Program-made: the position numbers and the translations under genes
Origin: Gigaspora rosea
Lineage: Eukaryota > Glomeromycota > Glomeromycetes > Diversisporales > Gigasporaceae
Direction: 5' to 3'
DNA length: 64,000 bases
Assembly: GCA_003550325.1 (NCBI GenBank)
Contig: QKWP01001680.1
Span: 1 to 64,000, forward strand
Shown here: piece by piece, positions 1-9,919 of the stretch
How the letters are laid out: each line of letters opens with the position of its first letter
Numbering within the stretch: the first letter of the stretch is position 1
Notes under the pieces: model-generated
What the model saw: only the letters and a program-made list of their open reading frames with translations
Told to the model about the DNA's origin: nothing
Databases searched by the model: none

Positions 1-45
1 AAAAATAGAATTAGAGTTGAAAAGGATAAACATAAGGAACTCATT

Positions 46-507
46 AGGACCCCAAAATATATATAGATAGGCCAGGTTAATTATAGGGTTACTAAAAAAG
101 AAAAGATCTGCAGAAAAAACTTCAAAAATAAGCAAAAAATTACTATAAATGGGGGTTGTCTAAAGCGGAGCAGAATCACGTGATATTTGACCAATCAAAT
201 TATAGAAATTTGATGTTCTTCGGTGAAGTAGAAAATGAAAAACCTGAAAAATACAAAAAACAGTAGTTTAAACCTACCTTGTTGGATTAACTAAAATGTT
301 GGGAAGGCAAGTTTGCTTATATATAATATCTAAAACCTACCTAATTTAAATCCATTATGACCCTAACCCTAAATTTAATTCCCTAAAATATATATTACAA
401 GAATCTACTCCGCTTTAGATGTCCCATATAAATGGAAAAGATCTGTATAAAAAAACTTAAAAATAAGCAAACTCATATCTGACCTATCTATGTATATTTC
501 AGGTTCT
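46..507. mobile_element. TIR element (AGGACCCC family MITE), split by a nested MITE
   Basis: The left terminus AGGACCCCAAAATATATATA and the right terminus ending TATTTCAGGTTCT are inverted copies. The same family occurs uninterrupted at 35332-35510. The flanks read ACTCATT on the left and ACTCATC on the right, a near-perfect target duplication. The inner sequences (GATCTGCAGAAAAAAC and AATAAGCAAA) match the 35.3-kb copy, so this is one element interrupted at 151-425. It encodes nothing. Confidence 0.8.
151..425. mobile_element. Nested MITE, TAAAGC-TIR family
   Basis: The termini TTGTCTAAAGCGGAG and CTCCGCTTTAGATGTCCC are inverted. The element sits between ...CTATAAAT and ATATAAAT, a 7-8 bp target duplication, inside the element at 46-507. 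The intact relative at 35332 has a continuous TACTATAAATAGAAAGATC here and so serves as an empty site. Related TIRs recur at 2713, 20025, 49082 and 59721. Confidence 0.8.
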
Positions 508-615
508 ACTCATCCCAGGACTTTACTCTAACCCTAATATGAAAGTTTAATTTATATTATACAAATAACTGTGTATAAACACACAGTGTACAAATAGTTA
601 TTTTCTAATAAAAAT

Positions 616-799
616 TTAATCCATATTATCAAGATATTTTTGCGATAATTCACTTGAATTATAATCTTCTTGATCTTCTAAATCTTGAACAAAATTATTT
701 AAATCAGTTTTATCATCTGAATTTTCTATAATTTTTTGATTATCTGTATATTGAACTTGAAAAATACTATTTTTTAAATCAATTAATTTAATAAATCTA
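616..799 (-). pseudogene. 3' coding fragment of an unrecognised acidic protein
   Basis: The minus strand stays open for about 60 codons from the MITE edge at 800 down to a TAA at 616-618. The peptide is rich in D, E, N and Q (segments such as FIKLIDLKNSIFQVQY and FVQDLEDQEDYNSSELSQKY) and ends YLDNMD-stop. Codon use is AT-rich but amino-acid composition is protein-like, unlike neighbouring noise. The 5' side is cut off by the TA-flanked MITE at 800-973; removing that MITE and one TA leaves the frame open for about ten more codons. I do not recognise the family. It resembles an acidic C-terminal tail, and no function can be assigned. Confidence 0.45.
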
Positions 800-973
800 C
801 AGTCTTAACTTTTATAATCACCCTCTATATAATCACAACATATAAAACCTTTATAATCACACCTATATTTAGGCCAAATTACTAATTAATATATAACAAA
901 AGACTTCTATATAAGCTCACCTCTTTATAAGAACATTTATAAAAATAAGTGTGATTATAAAAAGGTATGACTG
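800..973. mobile_element. TA-flanked MITE (pogo/mariner-like, CAGTC termini)
   Basis: The element is bounded by TA on both sides. The termini CAGTCTTAACTTTTATAATC and GATTATAAAAAGGTATGACTG are inverted. Relatives with CAGTCAACC termini and ATAATCACAC subtermini lie at 24150-24627 and 51130-51333. A TA duplication is the rule for the Tc1/mariner/pogo superfamily. It interrupts the coding fragment at 616-799. Confidence 0.75.
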
Positions 974-1022
974 TATATCCTCCCACATAGTTCCTTCTTT
1001 TTTATCTAGGTCAAATTTAATC

Positions 1023-1153
1023 AAATAGTTTCAGGGTTTTAGATTAGGTTTCGGGTTTCGGATGAGGTTTCGGATTTCGGATGATGTTTCGGAAACTATA
1101 ATCCGAAACCCGAAACTTTCGGATTTAGCAAAAAAGGTTTCGGTGCCCAACTC
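1023..1153. mobile_element. Fragment of hAT-like MITE built of TTTCGG words
   Basis: The right end, read on the minus strand, begins TAGAGTTGGGCACCGAAACC, a typical hAT-type terminus (YARNG). The interior is a run of TTTCGGRTTTCGG and its complement CCGAAACCCGAAA. No matching left terminus is visible, so the element looks truncated. Confidence 0.55.
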
Positions 1154-1301
1154 TAGTGTGAGTGGTGTGTAGTAAGTGATATCTAAGTTTTAGATTAGAC
1201 ACATCGTTGAGTACATAAAATGTAGTATATGAGATTGATTAATTTATTAATAATGATAGTAAATTAGTTAAAAACCGATCTAAGTAAATGAAGGCATGAT
1301 T
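1154..1301. other. No feature seen
   Basis: AT-rich spacer between the hAT-like fragment and the start of the duplicated block. No ORF or repeat could be supported. Confidence 0.5.
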
Positions 1302-2712
1302 GACTTACTTTCAAGAACATTGGTAGCATTTATATATAATTTTTAACTAAATATATTTAGTTTCGCTTCGATATTATGATTTGATTAGTTGATACATTTT
1401 CCAAATTTGGGACGGTACTACTGTAACCGAAGGATCATCGAACCGGACCGCACTGATTAACAACCATATTCAAAACTAGTGATTTTTAGGTTAGAAAAAG
1501 ATATTGTACAAAAAGGTTTTGGGCTTAGAATTTTAAACCAGTTTTATTTTACTTATGTGAAACTGACATTATTTACTTATGTGAAACCGACATTATTTTA
1601 CTTATGTTGAAACTGACTTTATATGTTGAAGTCGGTTTTATTTTACTTAAGTTGAAGTCGGTTTAATCAGCTTTAACATAAGAAAATAAAATTAATTCCA
1701 AGCTCTAGTTTGGCTGATTAGAAAATTTTCATTCAATCAATGTAATTTTCTTTACTTTTTCTGAAAAAAAAAATGAACATGGAAATCTCAATATCGGAAA
1801 TCTAAATTTATCTCGAAGCATTAATAAAAAAAAATTTCAAAAAGCAATTTAACTTATAACATTTGTCTAATCAATTATTTTACGACAGGATGAAACTTGA
1901 ACTGCAAGGTAATAAATAATATGTAATATCATTTGCATCTGCTTTTTAATATTTCATTTAAATAATAAAATATAGGTGAATGTTAATTATTCCTGTTCAA
2001 TGAGTTCTGATTTAGGAGAACAATACTTTAATCAGTGAAAGAACTAATTTCCGAAACCGCTCGTTGTTTCTCGGTATACTGGGGAAATAACAAATGTTAC
2101 TTGTAAACCGTCAAACTCTGTCATACGATCATGCAGATACTAAAACGATAAATACCGTAACTGCATGTTTCACTCTGTCACACTAAAAATTTCAAAAATT
2201 TTTTCTTTTTTGTTAGTTAATATCCGATGCTAATTACGTAAGTACGTACGTTAATTTTTTTTTATCATCTTTGGTATTTAAGTAAGAACAGAGCAAGGAT
2301 CTTCGAGGCACAGTTAGATTAGAAGTCCTTCATGAATGTTGCAAGCCTTTTACCGAGGATAAATAGCTCAGGATTTGACGCACCAATAGATATTAAAATA
2401 GTCAGATATTTGAATTTATGCTAGGTGTTATTCGATGTATTAGACTTGGTTGTATTCATTTATTAGAAACTATTGTGATTTTCATTGCGTATAAATATTT
2501 CTATCTTATCTAATACATTGAACTTCTATTCTTAATAATATAAATGTTAAGAATAATTTTGTTCACGAACGAAGTTAAATTGGTTCAAATTATCGAAAGT
2601 TCTTTACTAGTGATATGGACTGATGGAAAAATTATGGATCGGAGTTGATCCTAAAAAAGTTCGGACCGGTGTTACGATCGAATTTTACATTTGTTTCTCT
2701 TTCCTTATTTAG

Positions 2713-2821
2713 AGGTCGAGGAGTGAAATTTAGTTAGGGTTAATGTTACCTTTTTGGTGCAGTTAGAAGGCAATTTATGCAGTATGTAAATATATTGAGT
2801 TAACTCCGCTTTAACCGACCC
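2713..2821. mobile_element. MITE, TAAAGC-TIR family, with 9-bp target duplication
   Basis: The element is flanked on both sides by CTTATTTAG. The right terminus CTCCGCTTTAACCGACCC matches the left terminus, which has lost the GTTAAAGC core but keeps AGGAGTGAAATT. The orthologous copy at 59721-59856 has the complete left TIR. A 9-bp duplication fits a Mutator-like (MULE) origin. Confidence 0.75.
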
Positions 2822-2902
2822 CTTATTTAGTATAGTATTATACCTTTATTTTATTTTATTGTTATCGGTTTAAGTATTTCTTATTTGGGCAGGAATGATC
2901 AG

Positions 2903-3020
2903 AGACCCCAAGCGAGGGATTGAAACCCCAAGCGAGGGATTAAAACCCCATGCAAGGGATTGAAACCCAAGTGAAGGATTAAATCCCTGAATGGGGATTG
3001 AAACTCCAATGGGATTAAAA
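2903..3020 (+). repeat. Imperfect 20-bp tandem repeats
   Basis: About five or six head-to-tail units of the form ACCCCAAGCGAGGGATTGAA, degrading toward the right. Copy D (59931-60030) has fewer units. They lie just upstream of the TATA-like box near 3023 and could be promoter repeats of an LTR-like segment. Confidence 0.7.
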
Positions 3021-3534
3021 GGTATAAATAGGCTGGGTTTTAGCAGAAAAAGGGATCAATTATTACTCGCAGATATTTGTAATTATTAGTTGCAGATACG
3101 CTCGGGTGTAATTCTATTGTTGAAATTTCTATTGTAACTATATAAAAGAAACAATAATAAAGTGAAACTCTTTAACCCGCTATAAGAAAGATAACTTCGT
3201 ATTTCTAATATAATTACTTGACTGTTGATCGTTATCATATAATAAAGAAATTCCACTACTTGATCTCGTGATTTGACGTTTCGACCTAACGACCTTTAAA
3301 CGTAAAATTAATGTTGTCGAATTTATACTATTTTGTTACGATCGGAGCTAAATCGACCCTACTAACCGAAAGCTCTTCCTCCGACCGTAACCCCTGTCGA
3401 TCGGGCCAACCTTTTTGCTAGAACAATTTTTCTGATTAGATTAAGAAATCCATCAGGTCATTCATTGTTAAAATTTCTTTTGATACTAAATTATTTAATT
3501 TTTATCCGTTTTTATTTTTGAGAAATTATAGCAC

Positions 3535-3850
3535 GGGTGGCAATCAATTAATCGACAATCACTTCACCGACATAACATTTCACCGACAATTATTCACCGA
3601 CACGTTCATTTTACCGACAGTTTATTTCACTGAGGCTCATTTCACCGACAAAGTAATTCTGGTCATTGTCGTTAGGGTCAGGTAGAATTAGGTAGAATTA
3701 GGGTTAAAGTTAGGGTGCTTTTTGAAAAAAACTTGCCGGAGAAATGAACTTCGGTGAAACAAACTGTCGGTAAAATGAACTTGTCGGTGAGTATTTGTCG
3801 GTAAAATGTTATGTCAGTGAAGTGATTGTCGGCGAAATAATACGGACCCC
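3535..3850. mobile_element. Foldback MITE made of ACCGACA repeats
   Basis: The left arm repeats TTCACCGACA or TTTACCGACA about seven times at roughly 15-20 bp spacing. The right arm carries the complements (TGTCGGTGAA, TGTCGGTAAA) in mirrored order around a short centre containing GGTAGAATTAGGGTTAAAG. The element is absent from copy D, where the flanking sequence is continuous near 60480. A diverged relative lies at 56310-56660. Confidence 0.75.
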
Positions 3851-4001
3851 ATTAATACTTTATGTTGATTAATTGTTTATGCAACCAAACATACCAAGTA
3901 CATTTCCGTTCCTTACATTCATTATTTAACAATTTATCATCTACTAATAAATATCTACTTTGTTGTAAACTACTAGTTGGAATTTCCTGACTTGAAATAT
4001 G

Positions 4002-4638
4002 CCCTATAAGAAAAATGGACCGTAAAGATACGGGTTGACTGAGTAAAGGCACGGGTTTTGGTGGCACGGATTAAACCCGTATTTGGTACGTAGGAGGTTT
4101 GGATTGGCGCGGATTTTTGGCCCGTGGTGGACCGTATGCCCGTACAAAATGGACCGTTAATGGCTCGGGTTTTGCAACACTTTACTAGTCCAAATGGCAC
4201 GGGATTTGGCCGGGTAATTAACGTGAATTAACGTGTGCTAAAAAAAAAAAATACATACAAGTAGATTACATAAATTTATATCAACAATCAATAAAATATA
4301 AACAAACTAACAACTGCTCATGTATCAAAATTTTGCAAGGAATTTTTTTTGTTAAGACACCCAGAGCAGTTTCATTAGTGAAATTATGAGATATCGCAAT
4401 TTTTTTAAAAAAATCGTATATTGACTTTCGCTCTTCGTGAAACGAGCCAACACGTACCACCTTCGACACGTATCATTCCGTGAAATGAAGGTGCCATTAC
4501 GTATGACGTGCCACCTCCCCCGTACCACTTTTTACCGTGATATTCCGTCAACAGCTCTATACGTACCACTCCGACCGTGCCATTCCGTGAATTCCAGACA
4601 CAGCCCGTACCACACCCCGGACCACTTTTTTTATAGGG
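4002..4638. mobile_element. CACTA-like MITE with ATG target duplication
   Basis: The termini CCCTATAAGAAAAATGG and CCACTTTTTTTATAGGG are inverted. The element is flanked by ATG (3999-4001 and 4639-4641), and copy D shows the uninterrupted AAATATGCTTTATAAG near 60630. A 3-bp duplication and CACTATAAGAA-like ends fit the CACTA/EnSpm superfamily. Subterminal regions carry repeated GGCACGG and GTGGTACG motifs, as expected of transposase-binding repeats. A relative in inverted orientation is at 17867-19208. The short ORFs inside are not convincing genes. Confidence 0.85.
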
Positions 4639-5400
4639 ATGCTTTATAAGAGAATCGGTTCTAACATTCTTTAATCGACCGGACCAGCTCAAAAAGGGTG
4701 AGATGAGAGTCGACCCTTTCTATCGACCCGACCGTTAGGCCGGGACCAGCCATATCACTATTCTTTACCAAACTCATACAGGAAGGAATTGATCAATTTT
4801 GCTAAGATCATTAAAAATTTTACAAATAAAGTCATAGCCATTCATTAAGTAAAAAAATGGCTAATTGATAATTTGCTATAGAATCTTCTACTTATTGTGG
4901 TTAAACGCCTGCCCAGCTCCGATACATTCAGACCCTGAAATTTTGGGATCCTTTTTATAAAATTCTTAACCAATTATTATGTTGATCTTTAGTCCAAACC
5001 AATTGGATTAACCATTTAAACGAAAGGATAGCTTTTTTAGATAGTTTTAAAATAATTAATTGAAGTTAAAATGATAAAAATAAGGTAGCTACATGATTAT
5101 ATCATGTAAAACCAGGAATGTAAACTATGAATAGTGATATACATCATCTATATTGTTAAATTTTATTCGTCAGTCACTTTTAATTTTTATTTGATCCTTT
5201 AATTTTCTGTTGACCTTATTTGAACACTTAAAAGAAACAATGTCAATTGGACTACTAAAAAAGAAACAGCAATGATACCAAGTAACAGGTTCCTTGTAAC
5301 ATTTTAATCTAAACCCATTCAAATAAATTTTATATATTTTAGGTTCATTCATTTAATTTTATTATTTCAATCTTAATTTCTAATTAAGAAAACTAACTTC

Positions 5401-5540
5401 TTACCTTATTCATTTTATTTTAATTCCAATTATTATCTCAATGCAACAAATTACATATTTTACCGTCTGCTTACCTTATTCATTTTATTTTAATTCCAAT
5501 TATTATCTCACTGCAACAAATTACATATTTTACCGTCTGC
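5401..5540 (+). repeat. 70-bp tandem duplication (two units)
   Basis: Units 5401-5470 and 5471-5540 differ at a single base. Copy D has one shorter, diverged version. This is a recent local duplication specific to copy C. Confidence 0.9.
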
Positions 5541-6298
5541 TCATCATTATTCTATCAATTATTGTCATTAATCACTCTTACAATAATTTTACCGTGTGAT
5601 TCATAATATGAAATGTCATGTCGTATTAAAATTTGAAGATATAAAAAACTTAATCTACATAATTTTAAGAAAAATATAATAGGTAAGCAGATTGTTATTA
5701 AGGATTGGAATTATTTATTCTCACAAAATTTACTTCAAAGTTTAAGCTGAATGGTATTTAAGTCAGGTAGATTAAACTTTAGACACCATTAAATAAACAA
5801 TTAATTGTCAAAAAAAAATAAAATATAATCATCAAAAAATTAATAAAAACTTTTTTAATTTAAATAAAATAATATAAAAAAAATATGAATAACAAATTAA
5901 TTAAGTCATGGTATTTGGACGTGCCTAACAACTAATAGTTTATAAGTTACATAAATATTCAAGTCTATGATAGATAAATTATTTTGAAGGTTTATTAAGT
6001 AAAAAATTGATTTTAAAAAATATTTTTTTTGTGACTGTTTGACAACACGTGTCGTCTGTTTTAGAGGGCGAGAGAGAATATAGTGTGGCATATATGCTTT
6101 TTACAATATATAAATATTTCTTTAATCACATATTGTATAGTTTATTACAGAGAGAATTTTTTCTTTAAAAAAAAAAAGATTAATTTAAATATTCACATCT
6201 TATTGCATAGTAAGTTTTTTAAGCAGGAAAAATTCTTGCTCAAAGAATTGACAAAATTGATAAAAAATTAAATGCTTATCTTTGCATTAAAAAAAAAT

Positions 6299-6499
6299 TT
6301 ATAAATTATTTTTCAGCATGAAGGTTTGTCTTTTCATAACTTTTGCAAAATTTTTTGTTAACATGATCTTATTTTGAGAATCGAATATTATAATATTTTT
6401 TGTTTCAAAATATCTTCGAAAGCAATAGAACGAATTGGTTGTGTGTTTTAAAAACTTGTCTAATAATACAAGCTTTACATTCTCGTATTGCTTCTTCAT
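6299..6499 (-). CDS. Unrecognised short ORF conserved between the duplicated blocks
   Basis: A 66-codon ORF starting MKKQYENVKLVLLDKFLK and containing SFYCFRRYFETK and KVMKRQTF. Copy D holds the same ORF at 62141-62332. Between the two copies, the internal indels are 3 and 21 nt, both multiples of three, until a single-base difference in the last codons. An overlapping frame also gives a plausible peptide (EEAIRECKACIIRQVFK), so the true frame is uncertain. No domain is recognisable. It could be a small gene, an exon, or a remnant whose indels are in frame by chance. Confidence 0.3.
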   Translation of the reverse strand: MKKQYENVKLVLLDKFLKHTTNSFYCFRRYFETKNIIIFDSQNKIMLTKNFAKVMKRQTFMLKNNL

Positions 6500-7019
6500 T
6501 TGACTACTTGCTGCTTTATAATACCCAACATTTTCTAGATTTTATCTTGATATTTTGCAAAATATTCTGTAAAGACTGTTGGCTAGTGATACCATCGTTT
6601 GGGAGAACATTGTACGGACATGCACAGTTTAACTCTGATGGTTAACGTTAAAAGGTCACATGAATTTAGAGGATTCGAATATTTATGATTTATTATAAAG
6701 AAGTGTGAGTTTTATGTGACCTTACTTTTATGATGATTTGGAGTGCGTAAATTATTACTTTAACTAACTGAAGAGCATATGTCCTTATAAACTACTGTAA
6801 TAACAATTGGGAGACTACACTTCTTCAAAATAACGGTTTATTGAAATTTAATTACTACTTTTCTATAATCGTAACTTTTTTCTCTAACTCCAGTTTCCAT
6901 TTACCACCAATTAGCAGGCCTACCAAATAATTGATTGCGGGGCAATTAATTTCAATTTTTCGAACTCAATTAATTGATTGGTGATGCGGGGACAATTGGT
7001 CAATTAATTGCAATTTTTA

Positions 7020-7151
7020 GAGTCGGCTCTCCAAAGTGCTGTTACACAATATAAAATTATAATCGAGAAGCAATCTATATCAATATCGATAACTTGTCGA
7101 TTGTAAATTTATATTGTGTAATAGCACTTTGGACAGCCGACCTAGCCGATT
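7020..7151. mobile_element. 132-bp nested MITE with 9-bp target duplication
   Basis: Flanked by CAATTTTTA on both sides (7011-7019 and 7152-7160). The termini GTCGGCTCTCCAAAGTGCT and AGCACTTTGGACAGCCGAC are inverted around a short AT-rich loop. The 9-bp duplication suggests a Mutator-type origin. Confidence 0.8.
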
Positions 7152-7205
7152 CAATTTTTACGTAATTAGCCTGCATTTCATATATTCGCCGCTAAGATTA
7201 TATTA

Positions 7206-8084
7206 TGGCGGTTTGCAGAAAGGTGTGACCCCATGATTTTCATGATGATTATGCGGAGAATCTTTGAGATTCTAAATAGGGAATCTAAATTTAAGAATCA
7301 TTAAAAATCCGTAAAACGTTATATAATTATTTGATCAGTGATTACATAACTAATACAGTAATATACATATAATAAATAACCCACATTCATGTCACTTCGA
7401 TTAAAAATTTTATGTTGTCCAGGTATTTGTTACTTTTTCCATTATCTCTTTATTGAGTTTGTAAGCGAGATTTTTATTAGGCTTGTCAGTGTCTATTTCG
7501 CGACTTCAATTTTTTAAGTAGCAAATATTTTCTAACAATCTTCGAAGAATGCTGTGTTGAATCAAAGTTATCCGATTAGCATCATTTGCATCCGTTACTT
7601 TGGATGAACTAACCGAATATGCCACTAAATTATTAGGTTCTTTTGAATTAAAAATTGTTCGCCTTTACTAATATAAAGAAGATTCGTAATTTGCAATATT
7701 TAATAATTATCATAATATAAAAAAACTATACGCCATTTCAAGTCATCACTATACGCAGGAGGCATCATGATATTTATTGAATTAAAATATAAATACAGAA
7801 ATATAATATAACGATTATACATGTATGATAATAAAGGAAAACATAAAGCGAATATTAAATTTTTACTATATATCATGTAATTTATTATATTTCAATTAAA
7901 TTTTCACTTTACATTATGTAATTTGTTTGTTTTGATAAATTATATAAAATACCGATCATCAATGCCTGTATATAAAAATCTTTAAAATTCTCCAAGAATC
8001 GAAAAATCGATCAGAATCGGTCGATTTCACATGATTTCACATGACATCATGATCTGCAGGGTCACACCTTTCTGCAAACCGCTA
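7206..8084. mobile_element. Nested TIR element inside the hAT-like element
   Basis: The termini TGGCGGTTTGCAGAAAGGTG and CACCTTTCTGCAAACCGCTA are near-perfect inverted repeats and continue inward (GTGACCC...GGGTCAC, CATGATTTTCATG...CATGATCTGCAG). No ORF of note. The target duplication is not clear. Confidence 0.75.
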
Positions 8085-8095
8085 TAATTTATTAT

Positions 8096-8275
8096 GTCAA
8101 ACTTGAGTAATGAATCTAGTTAAATAAATTTACATAACACAAGGAAATTACAGTTTTTAAAACACGCACGTCAAGATTATATTAATTTATTGCGTCAAAC
8201 TTGAATAATGAATCGAGTTAAATAAATTTACATAACAAAAGAAAATTACAATTTTAAAGACACGCACGTCAAGAT
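8096..8275 (+). repeat. 98-bp tandem duplication
   Basis: GTCAAACTTGAGTAATGAAT at 8096 recurs as GTCAAACTTGAATAATGAAT at 8194 with the same following sequence, down to ACACGCACGTCAAGAT. The period is 98 bp. It lies just upstream of the BED-like ORF within the hAT-like element. Confidence 0.85.
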
Positions 8276-8311
8276 AGAGCACTCATTTTTTTCATTTTTA
8301 CAATTGATTCA

Positions 8312-8581
8312 ATGAATGCAAAAATTTCAAACAAGTGTTATGTCGAGGCTTTTTTTAGCCATATAGATGACGGCAAGCATCAATGTAACTTATATCCTCC
8401 CGGATCACAGACAATAACCCCAAAAAAAGGAACTAGCTTTACGAATTTAATAAATCTTTTAGATGCGAAGCATGAACAGTTCAAGTTAATTTACCAGCAA
8501 TGTACTGAGTTTGGTGTTTCTTCCACAGCAAATAATAACGATAATATTATTAATTATAATATTATTATAATACAAGTGTGA
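8312..8581 (+). pseudogene. BED-type zinc-finger remnant of a hAT transposase
   Basis: An 89-codon ORF. Its middle resembles a BED finger: an aromatic start (VEAFFSHIDDGKHQC), then the spacer with GTSFTNLINLLDAKH, where a BED finger has the T-x-L-x-x-H-L-x-x-x-H region. The first cysteine is present; the second has become L or Y, and one histidine of the HL motif is replaced. After about residue 70 the protein dissolves into N/I-rich low complexity. BED fingers form the N-terminal DNA-binding domain of hAT transposases, which fits the enclosing element with its 8-bp duplication. The downstream RNase-H-like catalytic and dimerisation domains are absent. Most likely a degenerate relic, not a functional gene. 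Confidence 0.55.
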
Positions 8582-9302
8582 TAATGTTTTCAACTGGATA
8601 AGCCTCATTGTGAAATGCAGTATTACAGTACGTTCTATGTGTGATAAATAATTAGATTAATTGTTTAAAATATTCTTTATACTATTATGTATATTAATAC
8701 ATTTCTATGTGTCACATCAGATACTGCATACAATGCTCTACAAGATATAATGAAAAAAATTTTAATCGCAATTAATTGCAATTATTTCGTCATTAATTGA
8801 GTTTCAATTATTATTGTGATAATTTTTAATTGATTGCTAATTGTATACGCATATGGTAAAATTAATTGCTCGGTACGCCTGCCAATTAGCGATGTCAAAC
8901 ACAAAAATTGAAATGTTACAGAAACTAGTACTACTAGATAATTGCGTTCTTAAATTATTTAGCCAAAATTGTGCCTACTGTGATACAGTAGCTCAATCTT
9001 TACATCTCAAATTATTTTAGTAAGAATCGTAGTTACAATATATCATACTTTATAAGCTATATCACCAACATGTCAAAATAAAATGCAAGATGAATTGCAA
9101 ATACTTGTAATGATGAAGGATTTGATTGTTATTTTAAAGTTGGTTTGACTATCTATCTTTAAAATAGATTCTGAATTCCAATTCACATATAACATATACA
9201 GATTCCACAGTTATTCAATGATATGTTTGATAAATTCCTTTTTCATAATTCTAATACAGATTAATGACATTGTTTACTCCATACTTCATTGATATCATTT
9301 CG

Positions 9303-9919
9303 TGATTATTATAATCCCTCTAAATTAACAAAATCCGAAAGTTCTAAGGAACCTTGGAGTTTTCACTTAAATAAATATTAAGAAGATTATACCAAAAATG
9401 GTATAACGATCAGGAGATGGTTAAACAGTAAACTCATATGATGACCAACCAATAAAAATATTATAATCCGATAACAAACAAAAAAAAAAAAAAGGAAATT
9501 CAGAATTACAAAAAATTTAGAAAATGTTACTTGTTACATATACAATTGCGCTTTCGACGCTTTAAGTTGTATCCGTACGTGGGTAAGGTTTGTGTAACGT
9601 TGACACGATCAATACTTGAAAGAAAGAGCGATAAGCCAATATAGTTTATTGATAAAACCTAACTGTGTAAAATTCGAAGTTAGACATACTATTGAGATGT
9701 TGGATATGCTAAATATATAACCTTTTTTTTTTTTTTAGAAAAAAAGCATGTATTAGCAATTTTTCAAATATGACATCATATAGATAGTTTGGGGTCCTGT
9801 CTGTTTAGGGAGCTTCCAGAAATTATTTAATTTTGGAGTGGGTGGGTAGGGTCCCCAAAATATCGGTTATAATTCTGGTCAAAATTTTATAATTCTGGCC
9901 AAAAGTATAAAATTATAAA
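9303..9919. other. No feature seen
   Basis: AT-rich sequence with short poly-A/T runs near 9480 and 9723. No coding potential or paired repeats could be supported. Confidence 0.5.

Larger units (their letters stand above)
2672..3345 (+). promoter_or_regulatory. LTR-like promoter/polyadenylation segment (possible solo LTR)
   Basis: The segment has an ordered set of signals: imperfect 20-bp repeats at about 2903-3020, a TATAAATAGG box near 3023, a C/G-containing transcribed-looking region, and AATAAAG near 3157. TGTTACGATCG occurs at both ends (2672 and about 3335). This resembles the U3-R-U5 order of an LTR and is also present in copy D near 59670-60330. No pair of LTRs, primer-binding site or polyprotein was found, so the LTR reading is only an inference. 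Confidence 0.3.
6915..8881. mobile_element. hAT-like element with CCAATTAG target duplication
   Basis: The element is flanked by identical 8-bp CCAATTAG (6907-6914 and 8882-8889); copy D is the empty site (CAAATTAG...CAGCGAT near 62760). The termini are CAGGCCTACC and GGTACGCCTG. Terminal regions on both sides are built from AATTAATTG words. An 8-bp duplication is characteristic of hAT transposons, and the BED-like ORF at 8312-8581 supports that superfamily. Two further TIR elements are nested inside (7020-7151 and 7206-8084). The catalytic domain is missing, so the element is non-autonomous. Confidence 0.85.
1302..9302 (+). repeat. Segmental duplication, copy C (partner 57911-63198)
   Basis: Homology with the partner starts at TTGACTTACTTTCAAGAACA and ends at CATTGATATCATTTCGT, in the same orientation. 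Order is conserved throughout, with many small indels. Relative to the partner, copy C carries extra DNA at about 3463-3850, at 4002-4641 and at 6907-8889, plus a 70-bp tandem duplication at 5401-5540. It lacks about 415 bp present at 57983-58400 of copy D. Apart from the short ORF at 6299-6499 there is little coding evidence. The shared block could be a large repeat-family member or a true genomic duplication. Confidence 0.85.

Noticed and set aside
2903-3020. Repeats containing GGGATTGAAAC, resembling CRISPR repeats
   Set aside because: The 20-bp units are head to tail with no unique spacers, the setting is eukaryotic, and the repeats lie upstream of a TATA-like box.
4405-4692. 95-codon minus-strand ORF rich in G and V, and overlapping plus-strand ORF
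   Set aside because: They read through the repeated subterminal GTGGTACG motifs of the CACTA-like MITE.
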